Part shown: in pieces, positions 1 to 6,978 of the stretch
Layout of the letters: each line of letters begins with the position of its first letter
How positions within the stretch are numbered: position 1 is the stretch's first letter
Assembly (NCBI GenBank): GCA_900556245.1
Contig: USOC01000020.1
Location: 1 to 9,986 of the forward strand
Length of the DNA stretch: 9,986 nt
Source: an uncultured Prevotellaceae bacterium
Lineage (GTDB): Bacteria; Bacteroidota; Bacteroidia; Bacteroidales; Muribaculaceae
Direction: 5' to 3'
The notes under the pieces: model-generated
What the model was told of the DNA's origin: nothing
Database searches by the model: none
Seen by the model: only the letters and a program-made list of their open reading frames with translations
Translations under genes and position numbers: made by a program

Positions 1-146
1 TTCCGGCGCTGTTCGGCGTGTGCTTCCTTTGCAAGGGTAAAAGCGTCCTTAATGCGCAGCATGTCGTTTCCCGATATTCTTCGTCCGATGCTGCGGAACA
101 GGTCTTCCGCTCCGTCATTGATGATATTCGTAAAAAGAGTTTCCAT
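1..146 (-). CDS. Rel/SpoT-family (p)ppGpp synthetase/hydrolase, N-terminal 48 codons only
   Basis: The minus strand from the ATG at 146 stays open to the window edge. It translates to METLFTNIIND... and ends in IKDAFTLAKEAHAEQRR. The AF-x2-A-x2-AH-x2-QRR pattern is the start of the HD hydrolase domain of Rel/SpoT proteins, which normally continues KSGEPYI. Such enzymes make and degrade (p)ppGpp in the stringent response. Only the N terminus is visible, so hydrolase and synthetase residues cannot be checked. The chosen ATG has AAGGA just upstream. However, an ATG at 195 in another frame overlaps it, and the promoter at 233-263 lies closer to that one, so the true N terminus is uncertain. An HD-only relative is possible but less likely. 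Confidence 0.78.
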   Translation of the reverse strand, partial: METLFTNIINDGAEDLFRSIGRRISGNDMLRIKDAFTLAKEAHAEQRR

Positions 147-195
147 CGTCCTTGAGGTTTGGCAGTTCTTCAAATGGCAAAATATCAGTTTCCAT
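115..195 (-). other. 26-codon ORF overlapping the rel start
   Basis: An ATG at 195 opens METDILPFEELPNLKDDG... and stops at TGA (117-115), 32 bases inside rel in a different frame. It starts about 31 bases after the expected transcription start, a typical leader length for this phylum. The rel ATG at 146 would have an 80-base leader. It may be a leader peptide coupled to rel, or the true first codons of rel separated from the rest by a one-base indel near 147. Chance cannot be excluded. Confidence 0.35.
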
Positions 196-232
196 GGATG
201 TTCCTATGGCGTCTGTTATTGTTGGCATTAGA

Positions 233-263
233 CAAAAATAGGTTTAAATATCAAAAAAAGCAA
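233..263 (-). promoter_or_regulatory. Bacteroidetes-type promoter of rel
   Basis: On the minus strand, TTG (263-261) is followed by a 20-base spacer and TATTTTTG (240-233). This matches the -33 TTG / -7 TAnnTTTG promoter of Bacteroidetes. Transcription would start near 226 and run into rel. It sits after the hairpin that appears to end the pheT-yebC unit, so rel is probably transcribed separately. Confidence 0.6.
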
Positions 264-312
264 GGCATTTGTCTCCTTTTTATGGTGGAATTTTCGTGGC
301 GGACATACAACG

Positions 313-342
313 AGGGCCGACTCTGATGTCGGAGTCAGCCCT
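313..342 (-). terminator. Hairpin after yebC, probable terminator
   Basis: An 11-base inverted repeat (313-323 with 332-342, 8-base loop) lies 31 bases after the yebC stop. The one imperfect pair is a G-U wobble in minus-strand RNA but a C-A mismatch in plus-strand RNA, which fits action on the minus strand. The following bases are only moderately T-rich (CGTTGTATG), so it may be a weak terminator or a 3' end stabiliser. Confidence 0.5.
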
Positions 343-372
343 GATATGTGATGCCGGGAAGAAGGAATGTGC

Positions 373-1107
373 TTATTCTTCTTCAGCCGATTCGTCTTCC
401 TTCATATTGTGGAATACGTTCTGCACGTCGTCGTCGTCTTCAAACTTTTCGAGCAATTTCTCGATTTGTTCGCGCTGTTCGGCAGTCACTTCCTTGTAGT
501 CGTTCGGGATGCGTTCGAATTCTGCGCTTTGGATTTCAAAGCCGTTGTCTTCAAGGTAGTTTTGGATGCTTGCAAACGAGTCGAACGCTCCGTAGATGAC
601 GATTGCGTCCTCTTCCTCCTCAAATTCATCAGCACCGTAGTCAATCAGTTCAAGTTCGAGGTCTTCGAGAGATACGCCTTCTTTCGGCGCTACTTTAAAC
701 ACGCATTTGTGCTCAAAAAGAAATGACAGGCTGCCCGATGTGCCGAGAGAGCCTCCAAACTTGTTGATGTAGCTGCGCACGTTGGCCACGGTACGCGTGT
801 TGTTGTCGGTGGCGGTTTCTACAACGATGGCGATACCAAAGGGACCGTATCCTTCGTAGACGATTTCCTTATAGTCGCTTGCGCCCTTGTCGGTTGCTTT
901 TTTGATGGCACGTTCCACCGTGTCTTTCGGCATGTTGGCCGCTTTGGCGTTTTGGAGCAGTACACGTAGGCGCGAGTTTCCTGCGGGGTCGGGTCCGGCT
1001 GCCTTCACGGCGATGGTGATTTCCTTACCGATTTTCGTGAACGTGCGCGACATGTTGCCCCAGCGTTTCAGTTTTCTCGCTTTGCGATATTCAAATGCTC
1101 TTCCCAT
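373..1107 (-). CDS. yebC: YebC/PmpR-family protein
   Basis: This 244-residue protein matches YebC/PmpR in length and motifs. It has the Bacteroidetes form of the N terminus (MGRAFEYRKARKLKRWG), then TKIGKEITIAVKAAGPDPAGNSRLR, NMPKDTVERAIKKA and YEGYGPFGIAIVVE, a three-domain alpha/beta layout. The last 40 or so residues are very acidic (EDDDD, ESAEEE). The family was first called a DNA-binding transcription regulator. More recent work on some members places them at the ribosome, relieving stalls at proline-rich stretches; which role applies here is not visible. It lies 44 bases after pheT with no recognisable promoter in the gap, so it is probably co-transcribed with pheT, which suits a translation role. 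The ATG at 1107 is supported by the conserved N terminus. Confidence 0.95.
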   Translation of the reverse strand: MGRAFEYRKARKLKRWGNMSRTFTKIGKEITIAVKAAGPDPAGNSRLRVLLQNAKAANMPKDTVERAIKKATDKGASDYKEIVYEGYGPFGIAIVVETATDNNTRTVANVRSYINKFGGSLGTSGSLSFLFEHKCVFKVAPKEGVSLEDLELELIDYGADEFEEEEDAIVIYGAFDSFASIQNYLEDNGFEIQSAEFERIPNDYKEVTAEQREQIEKLLEKFEDDDDVQNVFHNMKEDESAEEE

Positions 1108-1151
1108 GAGTATACTTTGTTAAAATATTTTTTGATTGATTTTTTTGATTC

Positions 1152-3617
1152 TTATCTGAGTTTTGCGTCAAGCTGTTTTTGCAGGTTGGCGATAATTTTA
1201 TTCATTACTGCGTCGATTTGCTTGTCATTGAGTGTCTTTTCCTCGTCTTGGAGTGTCATGCTGATGGCGTACGATTTCTTGCCCGGTTCGAGGTTTTTCC
1301 CTTCGTACACATCAAACAATGTAACGTCCTTCAAAAGACGTTTCTCGGAGTTTCTGACAACGTTTTCCACGTCGGCAAACGTTACGTCGGCATTCAGCAG
1401 GAGCGCGAGGTCGCGTTTGACGGGCATCGACTTCGGAAGGTCTTTGTATTCCACTTTTTTCTTGCCTGCAATCTTCGAAAGCGCGTCCCAGCAGAGTTCG
1501 GCGTAGTACACTTCTTGCGAAATGTCAGCTTGTTTCAGCAATTTGCGGTCGACAATACCGGTGCGCCCGAGAAGTTTCCCTCCGCGGTTGCGATATTCTA
1601 TGGCTGCGGCGAAGATGTCGTCGGCTACTTGGGTCGCCACGACCTCGCTTTGGCTGATGCCAAGGCGTGAGAAGATATTCTCGACAGCGGCTTTCATGTC
1701 GTAGACAGTGGCTTTGCGGGCTTGTGCCGCCCAGTTGGCGGCATAGAGGTCGCCGGTCATCCACAGGGCGAGGTGCATTTCCTCGTCGAACGGAGCGAGC
1801 GGTTTTTCTTCGGTCGATTCCGTCTGGGGGTTCATTGAGTAGACGTGTCCGAATTCATACATCAGCAGGTTGGCGCTTTTGCGGTTGATGTTGTGCGCAA
1901 GGCTTTCGAGACCGCCGAAAAGCAGTGTCTGGCGCATTACGGCCAAGTCGTTGCTCAGCGGGTTGAGCAGGCGCACGCAGCGTTCGAGCGGGTATGACTG
2001 GAGTTGTTCGTAATAGGATACGGCCGTCAGCGAGTTGTTCATGATTTCATCGTAGCCGGCTGCTGTCAATTGTTCCGAAACGAGGTTTTGCAGGCGATTG
2101 TCGATGTCGGTCGGCTGCTGGTAGGACAGGCTTGAATGGATGGTGTCGCCAAATTCCACATTGTTGTAGCCGTAGACGCGAAGAATTTCTTCAGCCACGT
2201 CGCAGGGGCGTGTGACGTCGACGCGGTAGGTCGGCACACGTAGCTCGAGCACTCCGTCGTGCTCGCTTGCGATATCAAATTCGAGCGAAGTGAGAATGCG
2301 TTTTATCGTTTCCGGATTGATGGCTTTCCCGATAATCGAGTTGAGGTATTCGAACGAGAGCGACACTTCCGCCGGTTTGACAGGCGAGGGGTAGATGTCG
2401 ACAGTTTCGCCGCAGATTTCACCGCCGGCCAATTGCTTGATCATCATAGCGGCTAATTTCAGCGCATAGACCGTGTTGTTGGGGTCGACGCCACGTTCGA
2501 AGCGGAACGATGAGTCGGTGTTGAGGGCTTGGCGGCGCGCTGTCTTTCTGACCCATGTGGGATGGAAGCAGGCCGATTCGAGGAAGATATCGGTGGTCTG
2601 GTCGGTCACTCCGGAATCAAGACCGCCGAATACGCCGGCGATGCACATCGGCTCTTCTGCGTTGCAAATCATCAGGTCGCGTTCGTCCATTGTGCGTTCC
2701 ACGCCGTCGAGTGTCACGAATTTTGCGCCTTGTTTGGCAGTGCGAACCACGATTTTTCCGCCTTTCACTTTTGCCAAGTCGAAACAGTGGAGCGGCTGGC
2801 AGAATGCGTTGAGGATGAAGTTCGTGATGTCGACGATATTGTTGATTGGACGTTGTCCGATAGCAATAAGGCAGTTGCGCAGCCATTCGGGGCTTTCTTG
2901 AACTTTCACGTTGCGGATGGTCAGTCCGGAGTAGCGGATGCATGCTTGAGGCGCTTCGACTTCTACGGGGATTGCACCGTCCTTGCGGTCGGGGGCAAAG
3001 TCTGCTACCGACGGACGGCGGAGATTGGGCTCCTGCCCGTTTTCCTTCAGCCAGGCAGCAAGGTCGCGCGCCACGCCGTAGTGGGATGCGCCGTCGATGC
3101 GGTTTGGTGTCAGGTCGACTTCAAAAGTATAGTCGTTCTTGACGTTGTAGTAGTCTTTGGCGAGTGTGCCGGGACGCACATCTTCTGGCAGGACGATAAT
3201 GCCGTCGTGCGACGTGCCGACACCGATTTCATCTTCTGCACAAATCATTCCGAACGACTCTACACCGCGGATTTTCGATTTTTTGATGGTAAATTCGCTG
3301 TCGCCGTCATAGAGCTTCGTGCCCACAGTGGCCACAACAACGTGTTGCCCGGCTGCAACGTTGGCGGCGCCGCAGACAATTTGTACGGGCGTTCCGTCGC
3401 CGAGGTCGCAGGTTGTGATGTGCAGGTGGTCGCTGTTGGGATGCTCTACGCACGTGAGCACTTTGCCTACCACCAGACCTTCAAGACCGCCTTTGATGGA
3501 TTCTACAGTTTCCACGCCGTCGGTCTCGAGTCCGAGCGATGTCAGCGCAGCCGATACTTCTTCGGGGGATAGGTTGAAGTCGATGTATTCTTTCAACCAG
3601 TTATACGATATGTTCAT
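1152..3617 (-). CDS. pheT: Phenylalanine--tRNA ligase, beta subunit
   Basis: This is the 821-residue beta chain of the cytoplasmic alpha2-beta2 synthetase that charges tRNA-Phe. Domains in order: a conserved N terminus (NISYNWLKEYIDF); an EMAP/OB-like tRNA-binding domain at about 40-150 (VVGKVLTCVEHPNSDHL); the core with LTPNRIDGASHYGVARDLAA; B3/B4 at about 210-400 (RPINNIVDITNFIL, FRFERGVDP); B5 at about 405-480; a catalytic-like domain at about 490-690; and a C-terminal ferredoxin-fold anticodon-binding domain over roughly the last 95 residues (LPKSMPVKRDLALLL). Length is normal and the frame is intact. The ATG at 3617 begins the conserved MNISYNWL; the frame also permits a TTG two codons earlier, which is less likely. 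The alpha chain gene pheS is not next to it, so the two subunits are encoded apart. yebC follows 44 bases downstream. Confidence 0.97.
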   Translation of the reverse strand: MNISYNWLKEYIDFNLSPEEVSAALTSLGLETDGVETVESIKGGLEGLVVGKVLTCVEHPNSDHLHITTCDLGDGTPVQIVCGAANVAAGQHVVVATVGTKLYDGDSEFTIKKSKIRGVESFGMICAEDEIGVGTSHDGIIVLPEDVRPGTLAKDYYNVKNDYTFEVDLTPNRIDGASHYGVARDLAAWLKENGQEPNLRRPSVADFAPDRKDGAIPVEVEAPQACIRYSGLTIRNVKVQESPEWLRNCLIAIGQRPINNIVDITNFILNAFCQPLHCFDLAKVKGGKIVVRTAKQGAKFVTLDGVERTMDERDLMICNAEEPMCIAGVFGGLDSGVTDQTTDIFLESACFHPTWVRKTARRQALNTDSSFRFERGVDPNNTVYALKLAAMMIKQLAGGEICGETVDIYPSPVKPAEVSLSFEYLNSIIGKAINPETIKRILTSLEFDIASEHDGVLELRVPTYRVDVTRPCDVAEEILRVYGYNNVEFGDTIHSSLSYQQPTDIDNRLQNLVSEQLTAAGYDEIMNNSLTAVSYYEQLQSYPLERCVRLLNPLSNDLAVMRQTLLFGGLESLAHNINRKSANLLMYEFGHVYSMNPQTESTEEKPLAPFDEEMHLALWMTGDLYAANWAAQARKATVYDMKAAVENIFSRLGISQSEVVATQVADDIFAAAIEYRNRGGKLLGRTGIVDRKLLKQADISQEVYYAELCWDALSKIAGKKKVEYKDLPKSMPVKRDLALLLNADVTFADVENVVRNSEKRLLKDVTLFDVYEGKNLEPGKKSYAISMTLQDEEKTLNDKQIDAVMNKIIANLQKQLDAKLR

Positions 3618-3673
3618 AGTCAACTATTTTTCAAATTCGGTGTGGCGACAACAGCCGTCGGCCAAGCACCGCA

Positions 3674-3681
3674 CAAATTTA
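3674..3681 (-). promoter_or_regulatory. Probable -7 box of the pheT-yebC unit
   Basis: The minus strand reads TAAATTTG, a full match to TAnnTTTG, 56 bases before the pheT ATG and just after the end of the pseudouridine synthase gene. No TTG is found 19-21 bases upstream; the nearest is 25 bases away. The -33 half is therefore weak. Confidence 0.4.
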
Positions 3682-3725
3682 CAAATAAAATCCTGAATAC
3701 CGGCGGCAAGACCGGCAAAACTCTC

Positions 3726-4643
3726 TTATTTCAACAACGACATGAACCGTGCCGGAACCGGAGTGTCGAAGAACATTTCTTTTTTCGTCCTCGGATGGGC
3801 GAAATGTAGTGTTTGGGCGTGGAGTGCAAGCCGGTGAATCGGGCTGTTTTTTGCTCCGTATTTGCGGTCGCCGACAATCGGGTGGCCAAGGTCTTTCATA
3901 TGGACGCGAATCTGGTTTTTACGTCCCGTGTCGAGGCTTAGCTCCATCAGCGAATATCCGTTTTTTGTCGAAAGTCTGCGATAGCGGGTGATGGCAAGTT
4001 GTCCTTCTTCAGGGTTTTGCGTGGAATAGACTTCGAACTGGGACGTTTCGCCGAGATAACTGCGAATCGTGCCTTCAGCTTCTTCGACTTTCCCTTCCAC
4101 GACGGCCACGTATTTCCGCCCGAGGACCATGTTGTTCCAGTTGTGCTGCATCGCTTCTTTGGCTTCGACGTTCTTGGCAAACATCATCAGCCCGGAGGTG
4201 TCGCGGTCGAGACGGTGAACCACAAAAAGCATCAAACGCGGGTCTTTGTCCTTCAGGTAGTCTCGCAGGATGCTGTAGGCTGTTCCGTCTTTCTGGTTGT
4301 CGGTCGACACAGACAGGATGCCGCTGCCTTTATGGATGACGATGATGTCGTCGTCTTCATAGACCAAACGGATGCGCGGGTGCGAAAACACCTTAAACGG
4401 CCGTGTGAAATTGACTGATATGGTGTTGCCTGGATGCAGCCCTGTGTCGAATTGCTTTGTCGGAGTCGATTCGACAGCGACCTGCCCGTATTTCAAGAGA
4501 GTCTTGATAGCCGTTCGCTTGTGGTCGGTCAGTTTTTTTGCGAGTGCGTCGAGGAGCGTAGTTTCTTCGTCTACTGTCCAGGAGTATATGCTGTCGGGTT
4601 TCCATCTGTTTGGTCGTGGCCCCGTTTTTTCGGATTTTGTCAT
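3726..4643 (-). CDS. RluA-family RNA pseudouridine synthase
   Basis: This 305-residue protein converts uridine to pseudouridine in RNA. An S4-like RNA-binding domain lies at about residues 20-80 (ALAKKLTDHKRTAIKTLLKYGQV). The catalytic domain follows, with VYEDDDIIVIHKGSGILSV and the RluA signature HRLDRDTSG, whose Asp (about residue 146) is the catalytic nucleophile. Further conserved stretches are GRKNQIRVHMKDLGHPIVGDRKYG and LALHAQTLHFAHP. The substrate (23S rRNA as for RluC/RluD, or tRNA) cannot be told from sequence alone. The frame is open to 4757, but the ATG at 4643 is preferred. The extra 38 residues are unlike the family, and a good promoter box at 4674-4681 lies inside that extension. 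Confidence 0.92.
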   Translation of the reverse strand: MTKSEKTGPRPNRWKPDSIYSWTVDEETTLLDALAKKLTDHKRTAIKTLLKYGQVAVESTPTKQFDTGLHPGNTISVNFTRPFKVFSHPRIRLVYEDDDIIVIHKGSGILSVSTDNQKDGTAYSILRDYLKDKDPRLMLFVVHRLDRDTSGLMMFAKNVEAKEAMQHNWNNMVLGRKYVAVVEGKVEEAEGTIRSYLGETSQFEVYSTQNPEEGQLAITRYRRLSTKNGYSLMELSLDTGRKNQIRVHMKDLGHPIVGDRKYGAKNSPIHRLALHAQTLHFAHPRTKKEMFFDTPVPARFMSLLK

Positions 4644-4673
4644 ATATGTCGTTTTTGATAGTGCCAAGTCGTG

Positions 4674-4706
4674 CAAAGTTACGGAAATTTTCTCATAAAT
4701 CAGCAA
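4674..4706 (-). promoter_or_regulatory. Promoter of the pseudouridine synthase gene
   Basis: The minus strand has TAACTTTG (4681-4674), a full match to the Bacteroidetes -7 box, with TTG (4706-4704) upstream across a 22-base spacer, slightly longer than usual. Transcription would start near 4667, about 24 bases before the ATG at 4643. Confidence 0.55.
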
Positions 4707-4867
4707 GAATCTACACATCAGGCGTGTGCGCATATGCGAAATACCCGTTTTTTTCACGTCGTTCTTTCCATGTGGATTCGTGCTTTGCAGGGAGCGAAGA
4801 TTTGAGGAAAATGTGTTGGGGAAAGGGGGAATGTGATGAATCAGTTTTATTTTTCAATAATTTGTTA

Positions 4868-4875
4868 TATTTTTG
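4868..4875 (+). promoter_or_regulatory. Probable -7 box of the psd operon
   Basis: TATTTTTG matches TAnnTTTG and ends 18 bases before the psd ATG, giving a leader of roughly 12 bases. The upstream stretch is T-rich but has no TTG at the expected distance, so the -33 element is not clear. It faces away from the pseudouridine synthase promoter. Confidence 0.42.
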
Positions 4876-4893
4876 CTTTGTAAAACAGAAATA

Positions 4894-5574
4894 ATGGGAG
4901 TCAGAATACATAGAGAAGGTGTCAATATCATATTGGCATTGTTGTTGATATTGATAGTCGTGAGCATTCCGATCTATCTTTTTGTCGCATCGAAGTCGAC
5001 TGCCATTGCCGTCGTTTTGTGGGGCATCCTGCTGGTGGTGATGGGCTTGGTTGTTAATTTCTTCCGTTCTCCGCAGCGTTCGTTCAAGGGCGAGCGGCAG
5101 GGGACGGTTGTATCTTCGGTCGATGGTGTGGTCGTCGCTTTGGAAGAAGTGGAGGAGCGGGATTTCCTGAAAGGGAAAGCCATTCAGCTTTCGGTCTTCA
5201 TGTCTGTATTTAATGTCCATGCCAACTGGTATCCCGTGGATGGGGTCGTCGAGACCGTCAAGTATCAGCCGGGGCGTTTCCGGGCTGCCTATCTGCCAAA
5301 ATCAAGTTCAGAAAACGAACACTCGTCGGTGGTTATCCGCACCGAAGACGGGACTCGTATACTTGTGCGTCAGATAGCGGGAGCTATCGCCCGTCGTATT
5401 GTCACATATGCACGTCCGGGAGTTACGGCCGATTTGTCGGCTCATCTTGTATTTATCAAATTCGGCTCGCGAGTCGACATCTATTTACCGCTCGACGCTG
5501 AGATATTTGTGAAAATAGGGGATAAAACGGTGGGGGGGATTACGCCTATCGCCCGCTTGAAAAATGATAAATAA
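4894..5574 (+). CDS. psd: Phosphatidylserine decarboxylase
   Basis: This 226-residue protein belongs to the short class of phosphatidylserine decarboxylases, which make phosphatidylethanolamine in the inner membrane. Two hydrophobic segments at about residues 10-31 and 37-55 should anchor it. The conserved FFRSPQR follows, then SSVDGVVV, a central FMSVFNVHANWYPVDG block, and a C-terminal FIKFGSRVDIYLP. In that last motif the Gly-Ser (Ser near residue 192) is the expected self-cleavage site, where Ser becomes the pyruvoyl cofactor, giving a large beta and a short alpha chain. The ATG at 4894 is chosen because the TTG at 4873 lies within the predicted promoter box. pssA, which makes its substrate, starts 8 bases downstream. 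Confidence 0.93.
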   Translation: MGVRIHREGVNIILALLLILIVVSIPIYLFVASKSTAIAVVLWGILLVVMGLVVNFFRSPQRSFKGERQGTVVSSVDGVVVALEEVEERDFLKGKAIQLSVFMSVFNVHANWYPVDGVVETVKYQPGRFRAAYLPKSSSENEHSSVVIRTEDGTRILVRQIAGAIARRIVTYARPGVTADLSAHLVFIKFGSRVDIYLPLDAEIFVKIGDKTVGGITPIARLKNDK

Positions 5575-5582
5575 TTCTGATA

Positions 5583-6299
5583 ATGAAATTTCTACGCGCT
5601 ATTAAGCAAAACATACCGAACGCCATCACCTGTCTGAACCTTTTGTCTGGGAGTCTGGCATGCGTCTTTTCTTTCCGGTTTGCCGAACAGCCCTTTGGCG
5701 GGCTTCACGGCTATGAGCTGGCCTTTGTCTTTATGGGAATGTCAGTTGTGTTCGACTTTTGTGACGGCCTGTCGGCCCGTCTTTTGCACGCTTATTCCGC
5801 TCTTGGGAAAGAGCTTGATTCTCTTTCAGATCTTGTCAGTTTCGGAATGGCGCCTGCGATGCTTACGTTTAACATGATGCAGCATTTCTCTGCTGATACA
5901 CCGTGGGCGTATCTCTCATTCCTGATTGTTGTGTTTGGGGCAATCCGTCTGGCGAAATTCAACATCGATGACCGTCAAACCTCTTCGTTTATCGGACTTC
6001 CGATTCCGGCGAATGCCATTTTCTGGATAGGGATGATTGCGTGGAACATGCAGTATCACTATGTCGGAGACTTCCGTATGTCGCTGTTTCTTGTCGTATT
6101 CCCGCTTTTGATGGTGTCGCGGTTTCGGATGTTCTCGCTTAAGGTGAAAAACTTTGCGTTGCGCGACAATGTGCGCCGCTATGCCTTGCTGATTGGAGCG
6201 GTTTCTTTCGTTGCTTATGCCCAGCTGGCGGGATTGGTATGGACCATATTGTTCTATATTGTTCTGTCTCTTACGGCTAAACGAAATGAACAAATGTAG
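5583..6299 (+). CDS. pssA: CDP-diacylglycerol--serine O-phosphatidyltransferase
   Basis: This 238-residue integral membrane enzyme transfers phosphatidyl from CDP-diacylglycerol to L-serine, yielding phosphatidylserine for Psd. The CDP-alcohol phosphatidyltransferase signature is complete: D61-G62-x2-A65-R66-x8-G75-x3-D79-x3-D83. Its Asp residues bind the metal and nucleotide. Several hydrophobic segments flank it (ITCLNLLSGSLACVF, YLSFLIVVFGAI, LFLVVFPLLMV and a C-terminal ILFYIVLSL), as expected for a six- to eight-helix protein. It follows psd by 8 bases, so the two are almost certainly one transcript. Length and frame are normal for the class. Confidence 0.95.
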   Translation: MKFLRAIKQNIPNAITCLNLLSGSLACVFSFRFAEQPFGGLHGYELAFVFMGMSVVFDFCDGLSARLLHAYSALGKELDSLSDLVSFGMAPAMLTFNMMQHFSADTPWAYLSFLIVVFGAIRLAKFNIDDRQTSSFIGLPIPANAIFWIGMIAWNMQYHYVGDFRMSLFLVVFPLLMVSRFRMFSLKVKNFALRDNVRRYALLIGAVSFVAYAQLAGLVWTILFYIVLSLTAKRNEQM

Positions 6300-6342
6300 T
6301 CGTAGGTTGTTTATAGAAATGTAAAACTCAAGACTCGAAAAA

Positions 6343-6675
6343 GTGCAAATCCTGTTTTTTCTGTTTTTAATTGTTCTGTTAATCATCTTGATTCCGGTAG
6401 TCAAGGTTGTCTATTCGTTGTGGAATTTGAAGCGGAAAGTGACCGGACAATTCAAGCAAGCCGCAGGGTCGAGTCCCTTTGGCGGGCGGCGTTATGAAGA
6501 AGAGCCGGCTCAGTCTCCGCATGCCAAATCGAAAGTCTTTAGTAGAGATGATGGGGAATATGTCAAATTTGAGGAAATCATCGAAGATCCGCAAGAGCGT
6601 CCCAAGCAACAAACGCATAGGGATTTTCCTGTCGAACCGCAAATTTCCGACGCAAAATTTGAAGAAATAGAATAA
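6343..6675 (+). CDS. DUF4834-like small membrane protein
   Basis: This 110-residue protein of unknown function appears to start at GTG. Residues 2-27 form one strongly hydrophobic segment (QILFFLFLIVLLIILIPVV). A short basic stretch (NLKRKVTGQF), a Gly/Arg motif SPFGGRR, and then a polar, acidic, probably unstructured tail rich in E, D, Q and K follow. This layout fits the DUF4834 proteins that I recall next to psd and pssA in Bacteroidetes; the family name is from memory. It lies 43 bases after pssA and ahead of the operon terminator. The tail would probably face the cytoplasm by the positive-inside rule. Its place suggests a link to phosphatidylethanolamine synthesis, but nothing in the sequence shows a catalytic role. 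Confidence 0.8.
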   Translation: MQILFFLFLIVLLIILIPVVKVVYSLWNLKRKVTGQFKQAAGSSPFGGRRYEEEPAQSPHAKSKVFSRDDGEYVKFEEIIEDPQERPKQQTHRDFPVEPQISDAKFEEIE

Positions 6676-6676
6676 T

Positions 6677-6714
6677 GATGCCTTAGTCAGCAAGAGTGGC
6701 TTCTTTTCGGCATC
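6677..6714 (+). other. Imperfect hairpin right after the DUF4834-like gene
   Basis: GATGCC (6677-6682) pairs with GGCATC (6709-6714), and an inner AGTCA/TGGCT pairing with one G-U is possible. It sits directly behind the stop codon and 40 bases before the main terminator. No T-run follows directly. It may protect the 3' end of the operon transcript, or be chance. Confidence 0.3.
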
Positions 6715-6754
6715 AATAAATTTTTCATTAGTTGTCAGTGGTTAAAACCACAAA

Positions 6755-6790
6755 AAAAATGCGGGATGCTGTGAAGCATTCCGCATTTTT
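6755..6790 (+). terminator. Intrinsic terminator of the psd-pssA operon
   Basis: A 16-pair stem (6755-6770 with 6775-6790) closes on a GTGA loop. Its core is ATGCGGGATGCT/AGCATTCCGCAT, flanked by five A upstream and five T downstream. The single imperfect pair is G-U in plus-strand RNA but C-A in minus-strand RNA, which assigns it to the plus strand. It ends the psd-pssA-DUF4834 unit. Confidence 0.9.
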
Positions 6791-6858
6791 CGTGGGTGGC
6801 TATAGGAAATGGCGTAAGTTTGACTTTGTAGTTTGGTGGGTTGTTTTAGTTTTAAATC

Positions 6859-6881
6859 ATAACTTAAGACTGAAAAGTTAT
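6859..6881. repeat. Inverted repeat upstream of the protease gene, possible operator
   Basis: A perfect ATAACTT / AAGTTAT inverted repeat has a 9-base centre, placing the half-sites about 1.5 helical turns apart. It lies about 52 bases before the predicted -7 box of the protease gene, in the 300-base AT-rich gap that follows the terminator. Apart from these elements and an extra TAAGTTTG box at 6815-6822 with no -33 partner, I see nothing in that gap. Such A+T-rich repeats also arise by chance. Confidence 0.3.
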
Positions 6882-6932
6882 AAATAATTAAAACATAGTA
6901 ATGCCTGTACAATTTTTATTGACTATTATATA

Positions 6933-6940
6933 TATATTTG
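6933..6940 (+). promoter_or_regulatory. Probable -7 box of the protease gene
   Basis: TATATTTG matches TAnnTTTG within an alternating TA tract and lies 38 bases before the ATG at 6979. A TTG occurs at 6919-6921, but the spacer is only 11 bases, so the -33 half is not convincing. Confidence 0.4.
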
Positions 6941-6978
6941 TGTTGGAATTTAGAAATATTTACTAACACCTTTTTCTG

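Noticed and set aside
2529..3572. A 347-codon open frame on the plus strand
   Set aside because: It lies wholly antisense to pheT, which is an intact conserved gene. The translation shows no recognisable family, has low-complexity Val/Ala/Phe/Cys runs, and has no promoter box or sensible start context.
3618..3623. TTG start two codons upstream of the pheT ATG
   Set aside because: The conserved protein begins MNISYNWL at the ATG at 3617; the TTG adds only two residues.
4644..4757. A longer N terminus for the pseudouridine synthase
   Set aside because: The extra 38 residues resemble nothing in the family and overlap a strong promoter box at 4674-4681.
4711..5220. A 169-codon minus-strand frame opposite the psd start
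   Set aside because: The product is rich in His, Gln and Arg without any domain, and it overlaps both the psd promoter and its coding region. It is a shadow of psd.
5916..6404. A 162-codon minus-strand frame opposite pssA
   Set aside because: Antisense to a membrane-protein gene; the Lys/Arg/Asn/His-rich product is the expected complement of hydrophobic codons.
6925..6940. Alternating TA tract as a phase-variable repeat
   Set aside because: The tract is only a handful of TA units and forms part of a normal-looking -7 box; too short to suggest slippage.
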